NCBI GenBank assembly: GCA_002490665.1
Contig: DKUL01000036.1
Span: 57,079-121,078 of the forward strand
Origin: Lachnospiraceae bacterium UBA7205
GTDB lineage: Bacteria > Bacillota > Clostridia > Lachnospirales > Lachnospiraceae
Reading direction: 5' to 3'
Length of the DNA: 64,000 nt
Shown: piece by piece, positions 41,424 through 50,571 of the stretch
How positions within the stretch are numbered: the first letter of the stretch is position 1
Layout: each line of letters begins with the position of its first letter
Notes under the pieces: model-generated
The model's input: the letters and a program-made list of their open reading frames with translations, nothing else
What the model was told of the DNA's origin: nothing
Databases searched by the model: none
Translations under genes and position numbers: made by a program

Positions 41424-43550
41424 ATGTCAGAAAAAATAGTTTGGTTGCGAATGGAATACAAAAGGGCGGCTGTGATGCTGCCCTTCATTTTGAGGAGGGC
41501 AATGATATTGGCGGCTGTATGCCTTGCAGCCGGCAGTATCATTGCTTTTTGTGCGGGTCTTATGCATCATGCAAAAGGCGGGGAGCCAAAGCTGCGTATC
41601 GGGTATGCGGCAGCAGACAATATGCTTACGGAGCTTGCGGTTTCCTATGTGCAGGACATGGAGTCGATTCAGAGTCTGTGCGTGCTGGAGGCTGTCGGGG
41701 AGCAGGAGGGGAGAAGGCTTCTGGAGGAAGGCAGCCTGTCCGCATTAATCGTACTTCCGGAAAATGTCGTGGACGAAATTCTTTCTGGAAGGAATGCCCC
41801 GGCAAAGCTGTATCTTGCAGGGCAGGAGGGGGGTGCGTTGTCGGGCGGAGGGATTCAGGCAGTCGGCGGGATGCTGTTTGAGGAACTCGCAGCGGCGGGG
41901 ATGGGAATGCTTGGCACTGCGCAGGCAGAGATTTATGCGTCCTCCTCCCTGGTGCGGGAGCTTATGGCAGGGCATGGCGCGGATGCGGACAGCATTACTG
42001 TGGACAGTGGATTTTTGCAGGCAATGTATGACGACATCAACCGGTTTAACCTTGGCGTGGTCACGTCAAGGGAGGAGCTGTTTCAGACCAAAAGCCTGTC
42101 ACTGACGGAAAACGACACCTACGCGGTGTATTATGGAAGCGCGATTTTTACAATCTATGCGCTGCTTGCGGGGCTTTTTCTGGGAGACTTTTGTAAGCGG
42201 AGCGAGCTGTGGCAGCGGATGGCAGACAGGCGGCTGGGCATACCATACACGGTGCAGCTTGCGGACAGCTGCCTTGCGGGCAGCCTGCTGATGCTTGTCG
42301 TGCTGCTGCTTCCGGGTCTGCTGTTTGCGGTACCGCAGGTTCGGGCGGTGTTGTCCATCGAGCTGACACCTGCGGGCGTTGCCAGCCTGGTTCTGATGAC
42401 GCTTTTTCTGACAGTCTATCACATGATGGTTTATCAGGTTGTGGAAAAACGGGAGTCGGCGATTGTGGTGAGCGGAATTCTGGCGCTGCTCCAGGCGTAT
42501 CTGTCAGGGTGCCTGATACCGTCCGTGCTTCTTCCGAAAGCTGTTGTGAAGATAGGGGAGCTGCTTCCGGCTTCGTTTCTGAAAAAGGGATTTACACTGC
42601 TTTTCACCGGTGAGACGAAAGCATTTTTCCATATGGCAGCGGGGCTTGTGATATGGGGAACGGCATTGTTTTTGCTGACAGTTTTTGGTATGCATACAGG
42701 GGCATGGAATGGGACATCTGCCAAACTGAAGCGGCATCGTTTCAGGGCAGGAAATTCTGTGCCGTCTGTTGCCATGGTGCTGCTGCGGCGTATGCTGCGT
42801 AAGAAGAGCATCTGGCTGTTTGTGGGAATTTTTGCGGTATTGTCTGCGGGGATTGTCCGTGCGGAAAAGAACTCCGTGACGCAGATTGAGGCAGCTGTGT
42901 ACGATGCGTCCGGAAATTACCAGGAACTGCTGGGAGCGTATGAAGGGCTTATCCACTTTACCATGTATGAGGACAGGGAACAGGTGATGGATGCGGTCAG
43001 GAGAGGAAATGCCGAGTGCGGATATGTCCTGCCCGAGAACCTTGCAGAGAACATGGTGCGGCGGCGGGCAAACCAGTCCGTTACGGTATACCAGGACGAG
43101 GATGCTGTCGCGGTTCCCATTGTGAACGAGGTGCTGTTTGAACGGATTTTCCGACAGATGTCGCTGGAATGGTACATGGATTATGTCTTGCAGAATGACA
43201 CCATAGGGGAACTTGGCGTTGGCAGGGATGCGCTCAGAAAGAAAGTGCAGGCGTGCTTTGACAGGGAACTTGCGGCGGGGGCGACGTTCCGCTTTGAGAT
43301 AGAGCGGGTGGGGGCAAAGAACCCTGACGGCAAAGCGGAGGATGGAGACAAGGCAGCCTATCCGGTTTTTCTTGCTTTTGTGATTGTGACAGGGCTGTGC
43401 GCGCTGCAGGGCTGTCTGCAGGCGATGACGGATATGAAAAACCACCGGTTCTACAAACGAAACAGGGCGGTGATGTCAGCGCTTACGATAGTGCTTCCGG
43501 TTCTGACAGGAGGGATCTGCCTATATTTATTATTCCTATTGACATTATAG
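41424..43550 (+). CDS. ABC-2-type permease, two-module
   Basis: About 708 residues. The first 430 show the ABC-2 layout: one membrane segment (about 25-48), a long outer domain, then five to six membrane segments (about 230-430). From about residue 460 a second module begins in the same way (membrane segment near 470, outer domain) but ends after two membrane segments. So it looks like a fusion of one full and one shortened exporter subunit. The start is uncertain: ATG at 41424 or GTG nine bases earlier, neither with a strong ribosome site, perhaps coupled to the previous gene. Substrate unknown. Confidence 0.78.
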   Translation: MSEKIVWLRMEYKRAAVMLPFILRRAMILAAVCLAAGSIIAFCAGLMHHAKGGEPKLRIGYAAADNMLTELAVSYVQDMESIQSLCVLEAVGEQEGRRLLEEGSLSALIVLPENVVDEILSGRNAPAKLYLAGQEGGALSGGGIQAVGGMLFEELAAAGMGMLGTAQAEIYASSSLVRELMAGHGADADSITVDSGFLQAMYDDINRFNLGVVTSREELFQTKSLSLTENDTYAVYYGSAIFTIYALLAGLFLGDFCKRSELWQRMADRRLGIPYTVQLADSCLAGSLLMLVVLLLPGLLFAVPQVRAVLSIELTPAGVASLVLMTLFLTVYHMMVYQVVEKRESAIVVSGILALLQAYLSGCLIPSVLLPKAVVKIGELLPASFLKKGFTLLFTGETKAFFHMAAGLVIWGTALFLLTVFGMHTGAWNGTSAKLKRHRFRAGNSVPSVAMVLLRRMLRKKSIWLFVGIFAVLSAGIVRAEKNSVTQIEAAVYDASGNYQELLGAYEGLIHFTMYEDREQVMDAVRRGNAECGYVLPENLAENMVRRRANQSVTVYQDEDAVAVPIVNEVLFERIFRQMSLEWYMDYVLQNDTIGELGVGRDALRKKVQACFDRELAAGATFRFEIERVGAKNPDGKAEDGDKAAYPVFLAFVIVTGLCALQGCLQAMTDMKNHRFYKRNRAVMSALTIVLPVLTGGICLYLLFLLTL

Positions 43551-43567
43551 GAAATAAATGATATAAG
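43533..43567 (+). promoter_or_regulatory. Promoter and Rrf2-type operator of the iron-sulfur cluster operon
   Basis: TTGACA (43539-43544), a 17-base spacer and TATAAG (43562-43567) form a strong promoter lying across the end of the permease gene. The perfect inverted repeat TTCCTAT-N7-ATAGGAA (43533-43553) covers the -35 box and is a good candidate site for the downstream Rrf2 protein. Confidence 0.75.
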
Positions 43568-43605
43568 TAATAGTAAGGAGCTGTAAACGGATTGGGAGGC
43601 ATTTT

Positions 43606-44040
43606 ATGACGATATCGACAAAGGGGCGCTATGCCCTGCGAATTATGATGGACCTTGCGAATCATATCGGGGAGACAATCAAGCTGAAGGATATCGCAGC
43701 CAGACAGGACATTTCGGAAAAGTATATGGAGCAGATTATTGCCGTGCTGAACAAGGCAGGGTATGTCAGGAGTACCCGCGGTGCGCAGGGCGGATACCAG
43801 CTTGTAAAGCCGCCCGGGGAGTACACTGTCGGCATGATTCTCCGGCTGACGGAAGGCTCTCTTGCGCCGGTCGAGTGCCTTACGGAAAATGCGCTCCCAT
43901 GTGAGCGGCAGGGCAGATGCGCCACGGTTGAGGTGTATAAGCGTATTTACGAGGCTGTAAACAATGTGATAGATACGACTACGGTACAGGATCTGATAGA
44001 GATTGAGCGTGAGAAGTCGGCGGATCACTATGTGATATAG
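43606..44040 (+). CDS. iscR: Rrf2/IscR-family regulator
   Basis: A 144-residue winged-helix regulator: ISTKGRYALRIMMDLA, then LKDIAARQDISEKYMEQIIA and STRGAQGGYQLVKPP. Three cysteines in VECLTENALPCERQGRCATV have the spacing used by IscR-type proteins to bind an iron-sulfur cluster. It leads the nifS-nifU genes, so it probably senses cluster supply and controls this operon through the inverted repeat over its own promoter. A CymR-like cysteine regulator is the alternative. Confidence 0.9.
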   Translation: MTISTKGRYALRIMMDLANHIGETIKLKDIAARQDISEKYMEQIIAVLNKAGYVRSTRGAQGGYQLVKPPGEYTVGMILRLTEGSLAPVECLTENALPCERQGRCATVEVYKRIYEAVNNVIDTTTVQDLIEIEREKSADHYVI

Positions 44041-44130
44041 GGGATGATCTGGCTGATGTTGTAATTGTTTTCTGCCTTTATCTATAGTAATCAGATAGGG
44101 AAAATAGTGTTTATATGGGAGGAAAAATAG

Positions 44131-45306
44131 ATGATTTATCTGGACAATGCGGCAACGACGAAGGTTTCGGAAGCGGTCTTTGCGGCGATGAAACCATATT
44201 TTTGTGAACAGTATGCAAATCCGTCCGCGATTTATACGTTTGCGGGAAAATCCATGAAGGCTGTCGACGAGGCGAGGAAGGACGTGGCAGGGCTGATTGG
44301 CGCGCAGCCCAATGAAATATACTTTACGGCGGGGGGAAGCGAGTCGGACAACTGGGCGGTAAAAGCGGCGGCAGAGACATACCGGGCGAAGGGAAGGCAT
44401 ATCATTACTTCTGCCATAGAGCACCATGCAGTTCTGCACACCTGCCAGTACCTCGAAAAACAGGGGTATGAAGTCACGTATGTCGGTGTGGACGAATACG
44501 GCGTAATAAAACTGGATGAACTTGCGGCAGCTGTCCGGGAGGACACGGTTCTGATAACGGTAATGGCGGCAAACAATGAAATTGGCACGATTCAGCCGCT
44601 TAAGGAGATTGGCGAAATCGCAAAAAGGAACGGAATCCTTTTCCATACGGATGCGGTGCAGGCATATGGGCATATTCCGCTGGATGTTGACGCGCTTGGG
44701 ATTGACATGCTGAGCGGGAGCGGACATAAGCTGTACGGACCCAAGGGAATCGGATTTCTCTATATCAGAAAAGGCGTGCGGATTGGCGCCTATGTACATG
44801 GCGGTGCGCAGGAGCGCTCGCGCCGGGCAGGGACGCACAACACGCCGGGAATTGTGGGGATGGGAGCCGCAGCGCGCCTTGCGGCGGCAGACCTTGGAGA
44901 AAACATGAAAAAGCAGGCGGCGCTTCGCGACTACCTGATTCAAAGAGTCCTTGATGAAATACCATACAGCCGGCTGAATGGCCATCCTGCCGACAGGCTT
45001 CCGGGAAATGCCAGCTTTTGTTTCCGCTTTATAGAGGGGGAGTCCCTGCTGATACTGCTGGATCAGAAAGGAATCTGTGCGTCATCGGGGTCGGCATGCA
45101 CGTCCGGTTCCCTTGACCCGTCGCATGTGCTTCTTGCAATCGGACTGCCGCACGAGACGGCACATGGGTCGCTGAGGCTTACGCTGTCAGGGGAAACAAC
45201 GAAAGAGGAAATTGACGTCACGGTAGAGGAACTGAAAAAAATTGTGGGGCGCCTGCGCTCCATGTCACCGTTATATGAAGACTTTTGTAAAAGTCAGGAG
45301 GGATGA
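44131..45306 (+). CDS. nifS: Cysteine desulfurase
   Basis: A 391-residue PLP enzyme that takes sulfur from cysteine for iron-sulfur cluster assembly. The N-terminus is YLDNAATTKVSEAV, the PLP lysine lies in SGSGHKLYGPKGIGFLY, and the active-site Cys in CASSGSACTSGSLDPSHVL. Length and motifs fit the NifS/IscS group I. It follows the Rrf2 gene by 90 bases and the nifU-like scaffold gene begins 6 bases after it. Confidence 0.97.
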   Translation: MIYLDNAATTKVSEAVFAAMKPYFCEQYANPSAIYTFAGKSMKAVDEARKDVAGLIGAQPNEIYFTAGGSESDNWAVKAAAETYRAKGRHIITSAIEHHAVLHTCQYLEKQGYEVTYVGVDEYGVIKLDELAAAVREDTVLITVMAANNEIGTIQPLKEIGEIAKRNGILFHTDAVQAYGHIPLDVDALGIDMLSGSGHKLYGPKGIGFLYIRKGVRIGAYVHGGAQERSRRAGTHNTPGIVGMGAAARLAAADLGENMKKQAALRDYLIQRVLDEIPYSRLNGHPADRLPGNASFCFRFIEGESLLILLDQKGICASSGSACTSGSLDPSHVLLAIGLPHETAHGSLRLTLSGETTKEEIDVTVEELKKIVGRLRSMSPLYEDFCKSQEG

Positions 45307-45312
45307 GGACAG

Positions 45313-45747
45313 ATGTACAGTGAAAAGGTCATGGACCATTTTAACAATCCGCGGAATGTGGGTGAGATAGAAAACCCCAGCGGGGTAGGGACAGTCGGAA
45401 ATGCAAAATGCGGGGACATCATGCGGATGTACCTTGACATTGACGGCGATGGCATCATAAGGGATGTCAAATTCAAGACATTTGGATGCGGTGCGGCAGT
45501 TGCGACTAGCAGCATGGCGACAGAGCTTGTGAAGGGGAAAAGCATCCGGCAGGCGCTCGAAGTGACGAACAAGGCAGTGATGGACGCGCTTGACGGGCTG
45601 CCGCCTGTAAAGGTGCACTGCTCCCTGCTTGCGGAAGAGGCAATACATGCGGCATTGTGGGATTATGCGGAAAAGAACAATATCACCATCGAGGGACTTG
45701 AGAAGCCGGTGGACGATATTGAGGAAAAGATAGAGGAAGAATATTAA
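45313..45747 (+). CDS. nifU: Iron-sulfur cluster scaffold protein
   Basis: A 144-residue scaffold of the IscU/NifU N-terminal type, on which NifS-derived sulfur and iron form clusters. Ligand cysteines are in GNAKCGDIMRMYLDI, TFGCGAAVATSSMATEL and VKVHCSLLAEEAIHAAL. It starts MYSEKVMDHFNNPRNVGEIE, the family pattern. Last gene of the Rrf2-nifS-nifU operon; a terminator follows. Confidence 0.96.
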   Translation: MYSEKVMDHFNNPRNVGEIENPSGVGTVGNAKCGDIMRMYLDIDGDGIIRDVKFKTFGCGAAVATSSMATELVKGKSIRQALEVTNKAVMDALDGLPPVKVHCSLLAEEAIHAALWDYAEKNNITIEGLEKPVDDIEEKIEEEY

Positions 45748-45756
45748 ACCTTTTGA

Positions 45757-45790
45757 CAGGCAGGGGAAAGAACAATCTCCTGCCTGTTTT
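45757..45790 (+). terminator. Intrinsic terminator after nifU
   Basis: CAGGCAGG and CCTGCCTG form a perfect 8-base stem followed by TTTT. Confidence 0.85.
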
Positions 45791-45934
45791 ATGCACATTG
45801 GCATCCAGATGAAATATGTCAGCAAGCTGACGGACGCCCGGCGCGCGAGTAGTGGAGATGGTCATTCCCTGCTCGTTTTTTTAAACAAAAACAGCGAGAA
45901 AAAGATTGTAAAAACCGACAGGCTGCACTATACT
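45791..45934 (+). promoter_or_regulatory. Gap with second terminator-like hairpin and promoter of the fusion gene
   Basis: The gene-free stretch 45748-46051 holds, after the nifU terminator, a hairpin GTCAGC-AA-GCTGAC at 45818-45831 and a second terminator-like hairpin (45846-45875) with seven T. A promoter follows: TTGTAA (45906-45911), a 17-base spacer and TATACT (45929-45934), giving a leader of about 110 bases. A short RNA between the two terminators is possible but unsupported. Confidence 0.5.
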
Positions 45935-46051
45935 ATTATATAAATGGGTCTGAGTATTTGACATTTAGAGTATATTTCCGGTTTTTTTGTGCGTAAAGCT
46001 GTGAACAGGTTCTAAATCCGGGAAATGCTCTGTACACAAGGAGGACATTGA

Positions 46052-48622
46052 ATGAAGTATGTTATTTTAGGCGGCGTGGCCGCCGGAACCAAGGCTGCGG
46101 CGAAATTAAAACGGCTCGACCGGCAGGCACAGGTGACCATTTTTACGAAAGGCCAGGATATTTCGTATGCAGGCTGCGGACTGCCGTATTATATCGGTGG
46201 CGACATTCCGACGCGGGAGGGGCTTATCGTAAATTCACCGGCAAAGTATGCGGGACTGACGGGCGCACAGGTGCAGACGGGCTGTGAGGCGGTCGGTGTT
46301 GACAGCGCAAAGAAACAGGTATCCATCCGCCGTGCGGACGGCAGTACTTTTACAGAGACATATGATAAGCTGATTATCGCGACTGGCGCAGTGCCTTTTG
46401 TTCCGCCGGTAGAGGGCGTAGGGCTCTCGGGTGCGTTCTGCGTGCGCACGCCGGACGATGCCGTGCAAATCCGCGAATACGTCGAAAAAAATAACTGCCG
46501 GAAAGCAGTCGTGTGCGGTGCGGGATTTATCGGGCTTGAAGTGGCGGAAAACCTTGCGGCGATGAATATGGAAGTGACAGTGATTGACGCGGCGGCACAG
46601 ATTATGCCAAACGCATTTGACGCGGATATGGCAGGATATGCCAGACGCCGGCTCAAGGCAAGCGGAATGCGCGTGCTGACATCGGTCAGCCTGAAAGGAA
46701 TCAATGGGAACGAGCATGTCGAGAGCGTTTCCACGGATGGCGGCATTTTGCCGGCAGACCTTGTCATTCTTGCAATCGGTGTGCGCCCGGCAACTGCATT
46801 TTTGAATGAATCCGGAATTGAGATGTTTAAGGGGACAATTATCGTAGACAGGGATATGCAGACAAACATCCCCGATATTTATGCAGCGGGCGACTGTGCC
46901 ATGGTAAAAAATGCCATCACGGAGAATCCGCAGTGGTCTGCGATGGGCTCCACGGCAAATCTTGCCGCGCGTGCGATGGCAAAGAAGCTGTATGGCGCCG
47001 GAAACGGATATGGCGGATGTCTTGGAACGGGTGTCGTGCGGCTGCTGCCAGGATTGAACGGAGGAAGGACAGGGCTTACGCAGGAACAGGCGGTGGCGGC
47101 AGGGTACGAGGCAGTATCCGTGGTCTGTGTCCTTGATGACAAGGCACATTATTATCCGGATGCGTCTTCCTTTATCATCAAGCTTACGGCAGATGCCAAA
47201 AGCCGCAGGATTCTCGGCATCCAGGTACTGGGTGCAGGCGCGGTGGACAAAATGGTGGACATTGCAGTGACAGGAATCTACCAGAATATGAAACTGGACG
47301 ATTTCGACACGATGGACTTTGCCTATGCGCCGCCATTTTCGACGGCAATCCATCCGTTTGTCACGGCATGCTACATACTGGAAAATAAACTGGACGGTGT
47401 GTTTGACAGCATGAGTCCGGCAGAATATGCTTCCGGTGCGGCAAAGGGCTATACCGTCCTCGACGTACAGCCTGCCCCGGCAATTCCAAACGCGCGCTGG
47501 ATAGAACTTTCCAAAGTGACCGAGCCGATAGACGGACTGGATAAGGACGCAAAGCTGCTGCTCGTGTGTGCAAAGGGAAAGCGGGGCTACTTTTTACAAA
47601 ACCGTCTGAAAGCGCTCGGGTATACGAACACGCTTGTCCTGGAGGGCGGTGTCACATTCAATGAGGTGAAGGTGCCGCGCGATGGGAAGAAGCTTTCGCC
47701 CGAGGACATCAAGCGCGTGAAGGGACTTGGCTGCCTGCAGGATAAGCGGTATGACGATATTTTCAATGTGCGTGTCATTACCAGAAACGGCAAAATTACT
47801 GCGGATGAACAGAAAAAGATTGCCGAGGCGGCACAGCGGTTCGGATCAGGCGAGGTTACGATGACGACGCGTCTGACACTGGAAATTCAGGGCGTGCCAT
47901 ATGACAGCATTGATGATTTGCGAGAATTCCTGGCGGAGGCGGGACTGGAAACAGGCGGTACGGGTTCCAAGGTGCGCCCGGTTGTCTCATGCAAGGGAAC
48001 GACCTGCCAGTACGGACTGATAGATACCTTTGCACTGTCACAGAAGCTGCACGATTTGTACTATAAGGGCTATGGGGATGTCGCACTTCCGCACAAGTTT
48101 AAGATTGCAGTCGGCGGCTGTCCGAATAACTGCGTGAAACCGGATTTGAATGACCTTGGCATTGTCGGGCAGCGTGTTCCGGAAATTGATTTGTCAAAGT
48201 GCCGCGGATGTAAGGTGTGTCAGGTTGAAAAGGGCTGTCCGCTCCATGTGGCACAGATGGAGGATGGAAAGATACGAATTGATGCCGATGCATGCAACCA
48301 CTGTGGCAGATGTGTCGGAAAATGTCCGTTTGGCGCCGTGAATGAGTCTGTTTCGGGATACAGGATATACATCGGAGGACGCTGGGGGAAGAAGGTGGCG
48401 CAGGGACATATGCTCGACAAGATTTTCACCTCCGAGGACGAGGTGGTCGAGATGACAGAGCGCGCGATTTTATTCTTCCGTGACGAGGGACTTTCCGGGG
48501 AGCGGTTTGCGGACACGATAGACCGTCTCGGCTTTGAATACGTGCAGGATAAGCTGCTCAATAGTAAAATCGACCGCGAGAGCGTCTTGAAAAAAACAGT
48601 GGTAGGCGGTGCAACTTGTTAG
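46052..48622 (+). CDS. Fusion: CoA-disulfide reductase-like + rhodanese + sirohaem-type reductase domain + ferredoxin
   Basis: An 856-residue multidomain redox protein. Residues 1-440 are a flavin disulfide reductase: FAD site GGVAAGTKAAAKL, redox Cys in SYAGCGLPYY (about residue 42), NAD site VVCGAGFIGLEVAE, FAD motif IYAAGDCA, then the dimerisation domain. Residues 455-545 are a rhodanese with its Cys in LLVCAKGKRGY. From about 570 a sulfite/nitrite reductase-like half follows, with CKGTTC (C-x4-C) and GGCPNNCVKP (C-x3-C) as expected for a sirohaem-4Fe4S site, and an inserted two-cluster ferredoxin (CRGCKVC and CNHCGRCVGKCP). All parts keep key residues. NAD(P)H-driven reduction of sulfite, polysulfide or a sulfane-sulfur carrier is inferred. 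Start behind AAGGAGG. Confidence 0.88.
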   Translation: MKYVILGGVAAGTKAAAKLKRLDRQAQVTIFTKGQDISYAGCGLPYYIGGDIPTREGLIVNSPAKYAGLTGAQVQTGCEAVGVDSAKKQVSIRRADGSTFTETYDKLIIATGAVPFVPPVEGVGLSGAFCVRTPDDAVQIREYVEKNNCRKAVVCGAGFIGLEVAENLAAMNMEVTVIDAAAQIMPNAFDADMAGYARRRLKASGMRVLTSVSLKGINGNEHVESVSTDGGILPADLVILAIGVRPATAFLNESGIEMFKGTIIVDRDMQTNIPDIYAAGDCAMVKNAITENPQWSAMGSTANLAARAMAKKLYGAGNGYGGCLGTGVVRLLPGLNGGRTGLTQEQAVAAGYEAVSVVCVLDDKAHYYPDASSFIIKLTADAKSRRILGIQVLGAGAVDKMVDIAVTGIYQNMKLDDFDTMDFAYAPPFSTAIHPFVTACYILENKLDGVFDSMSPAEYASGAAKGYTVLDVQPAPAIPNARWIELSKVTEPIDGLDKDAKLLLVCAKGKRGYFLQNRLKALGYTNTLVLEGGVTFNEVKVPRDGKKLSPEDIKRVKGLGCLQDKRYDDIFNVRVITRNGKITADEQKKIAEAAQRFGSGEVTMTTRLTLEIQGVPYDSIDDLREFLAEAGLETGGTGSKVRPVVSCKGTTCQYGLIDTFALSQKLHDLYYKGYGDVALPHKFKIAVGGCPNNCVKPDLNDLGIVGQRVPEIDLSKCRGCKVCQVEKGCPLHVAQMEDGKIRIDADACNHCGRCVGKCPFGAVNESVSGYRIYIGGRWGKKVAQGHMLDKIFTSEDEVVEMTERAILFFRDEGLSGERFADTIDRLGFEYVQDKLLNSKIDRESVLKKTVVGGATC

Positions 48623-48689
48623 AAAATCCTTTCGTAAAATCAGACGCAGAAAGCGCCAATAAAATAGAACCGTATAAGGAGGACAAGAA

Positions 48690-49931
48690 ATGGAGAAGAA
48701 ACGAAACATCATAGTAGGACAGTCGGGAGGACCCACATCGGTAATCAATTCCAGCCTGGCAGGCGTGTATAAGACTGCCAAGGAGAGGGGATTCCACAAG
48801 GTGTACGGTATGCTTCACGGAATTCAGGGATTTCTGGATGAACAGTATGTGGATTTGTCGACACAGATTCACTCGGATATGGACATTGAGCTGTTAAAGC
48901 GGACACCGTCTGCATTTTTGGGCTCATGCCGCTACAAACTGCCGGAAATACATGAGAATCCGGATATTTATGACAAGATTTTCAATATTCTTGACAAACT
49001 CGACATTGAGACGTTTATCTATATCGGCGGAAACGACTCCATGGACACGATTAAGAAATTGTCCGACTATGCGATTATCAAAGGCCATGCGCAGAAGTTC
49101 CTCGGCGTTCCAAAGACGATTGACAATGACCTGGCGCTCACGGACCATACGCCGGGCTTTGGCAGTGCGGCAAAATATATTGCTGCATCCACAAAGGAGG
49201 TTATCCGCGATGCGCTGGGACTGACCTACCACAAGGAGATGATTACGGTCATTGAGGTCATGGGACGCAACGCAGGATGGCTTACGGGCGCGACGGCGCT
49301 TGCAAAGACGGAGGAGTGCGACGGGCCGGATTTGATTTATCTGCCGGAGCTTCCGTTTGACATTGACAAGTTCCTGAAGAAGGTGCAGGAGCTGCTGAAA
49401 AAGAAGGAGTCCATCGTCATTGCAGTGTCAGAGGGAATTAAGCTTTCCGACGGCAGATACGTCTGTGAACTGTCGGGCGGTGCGGATTATGTGGACGCAT
49501 TCGGCCACAAGCAGCTTCAGGGAACAGCCGCGTACCTTGCAGGATTCCTTGGCGCGGAGATTGGCTGCAAGACACGCAGCATCGAGTTCTCCACCCTGCA
49601 AAGAAGCGCATCCCACATGGCGTCGCGTGTCGATGTGAATGAGGCGTTTATGGTAGGCGGCGCCGCGGTGAAGGCTGCCGACGAGGGAGACACCGGAAAG
49701 ATGGTCGTGATTGACCGTGTGTCGGATGACCCATATATGAGCGCTGCCGGCATCTATGACGTACACCGCATTGCAAACAACGAAAAGCTTGTTCCCAGAA
49801 GCTGGGTCAACAAGGAAGGAAACTATGTGACGGATGAGTTTATCAATTATATCGAACCGCTGATTCAGGGAGACTACCAGCCGTTTATGGTAAACGGTCT
49901 GCCACAGCATCTGGTACTGAAAAAGAAATAA
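48690..49931 (+). CDS. pfp: Pyrophosphate-dependent 6-phosphofructokinase
   Basis: A 413-residue glycolytic enzyme of the PfkA superfamily. VGQSGGPTSVINSSLAG starts the fold; GGNDSMDT and PKTIDNDLALTDHTPGFGSA carry the Asp and Lys residues typical of PPi-dependent enzymes in place of the ATP-type glycine; MGRNAGWL is the sugar-binding motif. Reversible PPi-linked phosphorylation of fructose 6-phosphate is expected, in the cytoplasm. Own AAGGAGG site, 67 bases after the fusion gene, with a terminator after it. Confidence 0.93.
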   Translation: MEKKRNIIVGQSGGPTSVINSSLAGVYKTAKERGFHKVYGMLHGIQGFLDEQYVDLSTQIHSDMDIELLKRTPSAFLGSCRYKLPEIHENPDIYDKIFNILDKLDIETFIYIGGNDSMDTIKKLSDYAIIKGHAQKFLGVPKTIDNDLALTDHTPGFGSAAKYIAASTKEVIRDALGLTYHKEMITVIEVMGRNAGWLTGATALAKTEECDGPDLIYLPELPFDIDKFLKKVQELLKKKESIVIAVSEGIKLSDGRYVCELSGGADYVDAFGHKQLQGTAAYLAGFLGAEIGCKTRSIEFSTLQRSASHMASRVDVNEAFMVGGAAVKAADEGDTGKMVVIDRVSDDPYMSAAGIYDVHRIANNEKLVPRSWVNKEGNYVTDEFINYIEPLIQGDYQPFMVNGLPQHLVLKKK

Positions 49932-49940
49932 AACCAATAA

Positions 49941-49977
49941 AAAAACGGAGCAGGAACCGCCTGATCCGTTTTTTTGT
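49941..49977 (+). terminator. Intrinsic terminator after pfp
   Basis: ACGGAGCAGG and CCTGATCCGT pair with one mismatch and are followed by a T run. Confidence 0.82.
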
Positions 49978-50057
49978 GCATGGGAAAAGCTTATTGATAA
50001 AATGCAGTGCCCCGGTGCACGATAAGCAGTTCAAAGTGCAGGTCACGCACGCGTCTA

Positions 50058-50085
50058 TTGCAAAAAAGAAAGGGATTGCTATACT
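50058..50085 (+). promoter_or_regulatory. Promoter of the LytTR operon
   Basis: TTGCAA, a 16-base spacer and TATACT stand 25 bases before the LytTR start codon. Confidence 0.55.
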
Positions 50086-50109
50086 GTTTTTATAGGGAGG
50101 ACATCAAGT

Positions 50110-50571
50110 ATGAGAGTCAATTATTACAAGGATTCGGCGCTGCCGGAAAACAGGGTGGACGTCTATTACCGGGAACAGGATGCCGAAATTATGGGGCTGA
50201 TGGCATTTCTCGAGACAGGGCAGGCGATTGTGGGACGCAAGGAACAGGCAGTCAGGCGCATTTTTCTGCGCGACATCTATTATCTTGAAATTGTGGATCG
50301 TCATTGTTTTGCCTATCTTGACAATGAGGTTTACCAGATTGAGTATAATCTGAGGCTCTTTTTGGAGAAATACAGTCCGTGCGGTTTTGTGCAGATTGGA
50401 AAATCGCTGGTGGTGAACCTCCACAGAATCGACTGGATTAAACCGGATATAAATATGCGGATGCATCTGATGATGGAGAATGGGGAGGAGCTGGTGTTAA
50501 ACAGGGCGTACAAGAAAATGTTTATGGAATGTCTCAAAAATGCGGGGGAGGGAAAAAATGAAACTCATTGA
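50110..50571 (+). CDS. LytTR-domain DNA-binding regulator
   Basis: A 153-residue regulator with no receiver domain. The C-terminal 100 residues are the LytTR beta-fold: IFLRDIYYLEIVDRHCFAYL, YNLRLFLEKYSPCGFVQIGK and SLVVNLHRIDWI, ending NRAYKKMFMECL. Such stand-alone LytTR proteins are usually encoded with a DUF3021 membrane protein, as here (14-base overlap), and autoregulate. The start follows GGGAGGACATCAAGT. Confidence 0.93.
   Translation: MRVNYYKDSALPENRVDVYYREQDAEIMGLMAFLETGQAIVGRKEQAVRRIFLRDIYYLEIVDRHCFAYLDNEVYQIEYNLRLFLEKYSPCGFVQIGKSLVVNLHRIDWIKPDINMRMHLMMENGEELVLNRAYKKMFMECLKNAGEGKNETH

Noticed and set aside
43483..44985. A 500-codon minus-strand frame across the Rrf2 and nifS genes
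   Set aside because: Antisense to two well-identified genes and rich in Arg, His and Cys; a composition artefact of codon use on the opposite strand.
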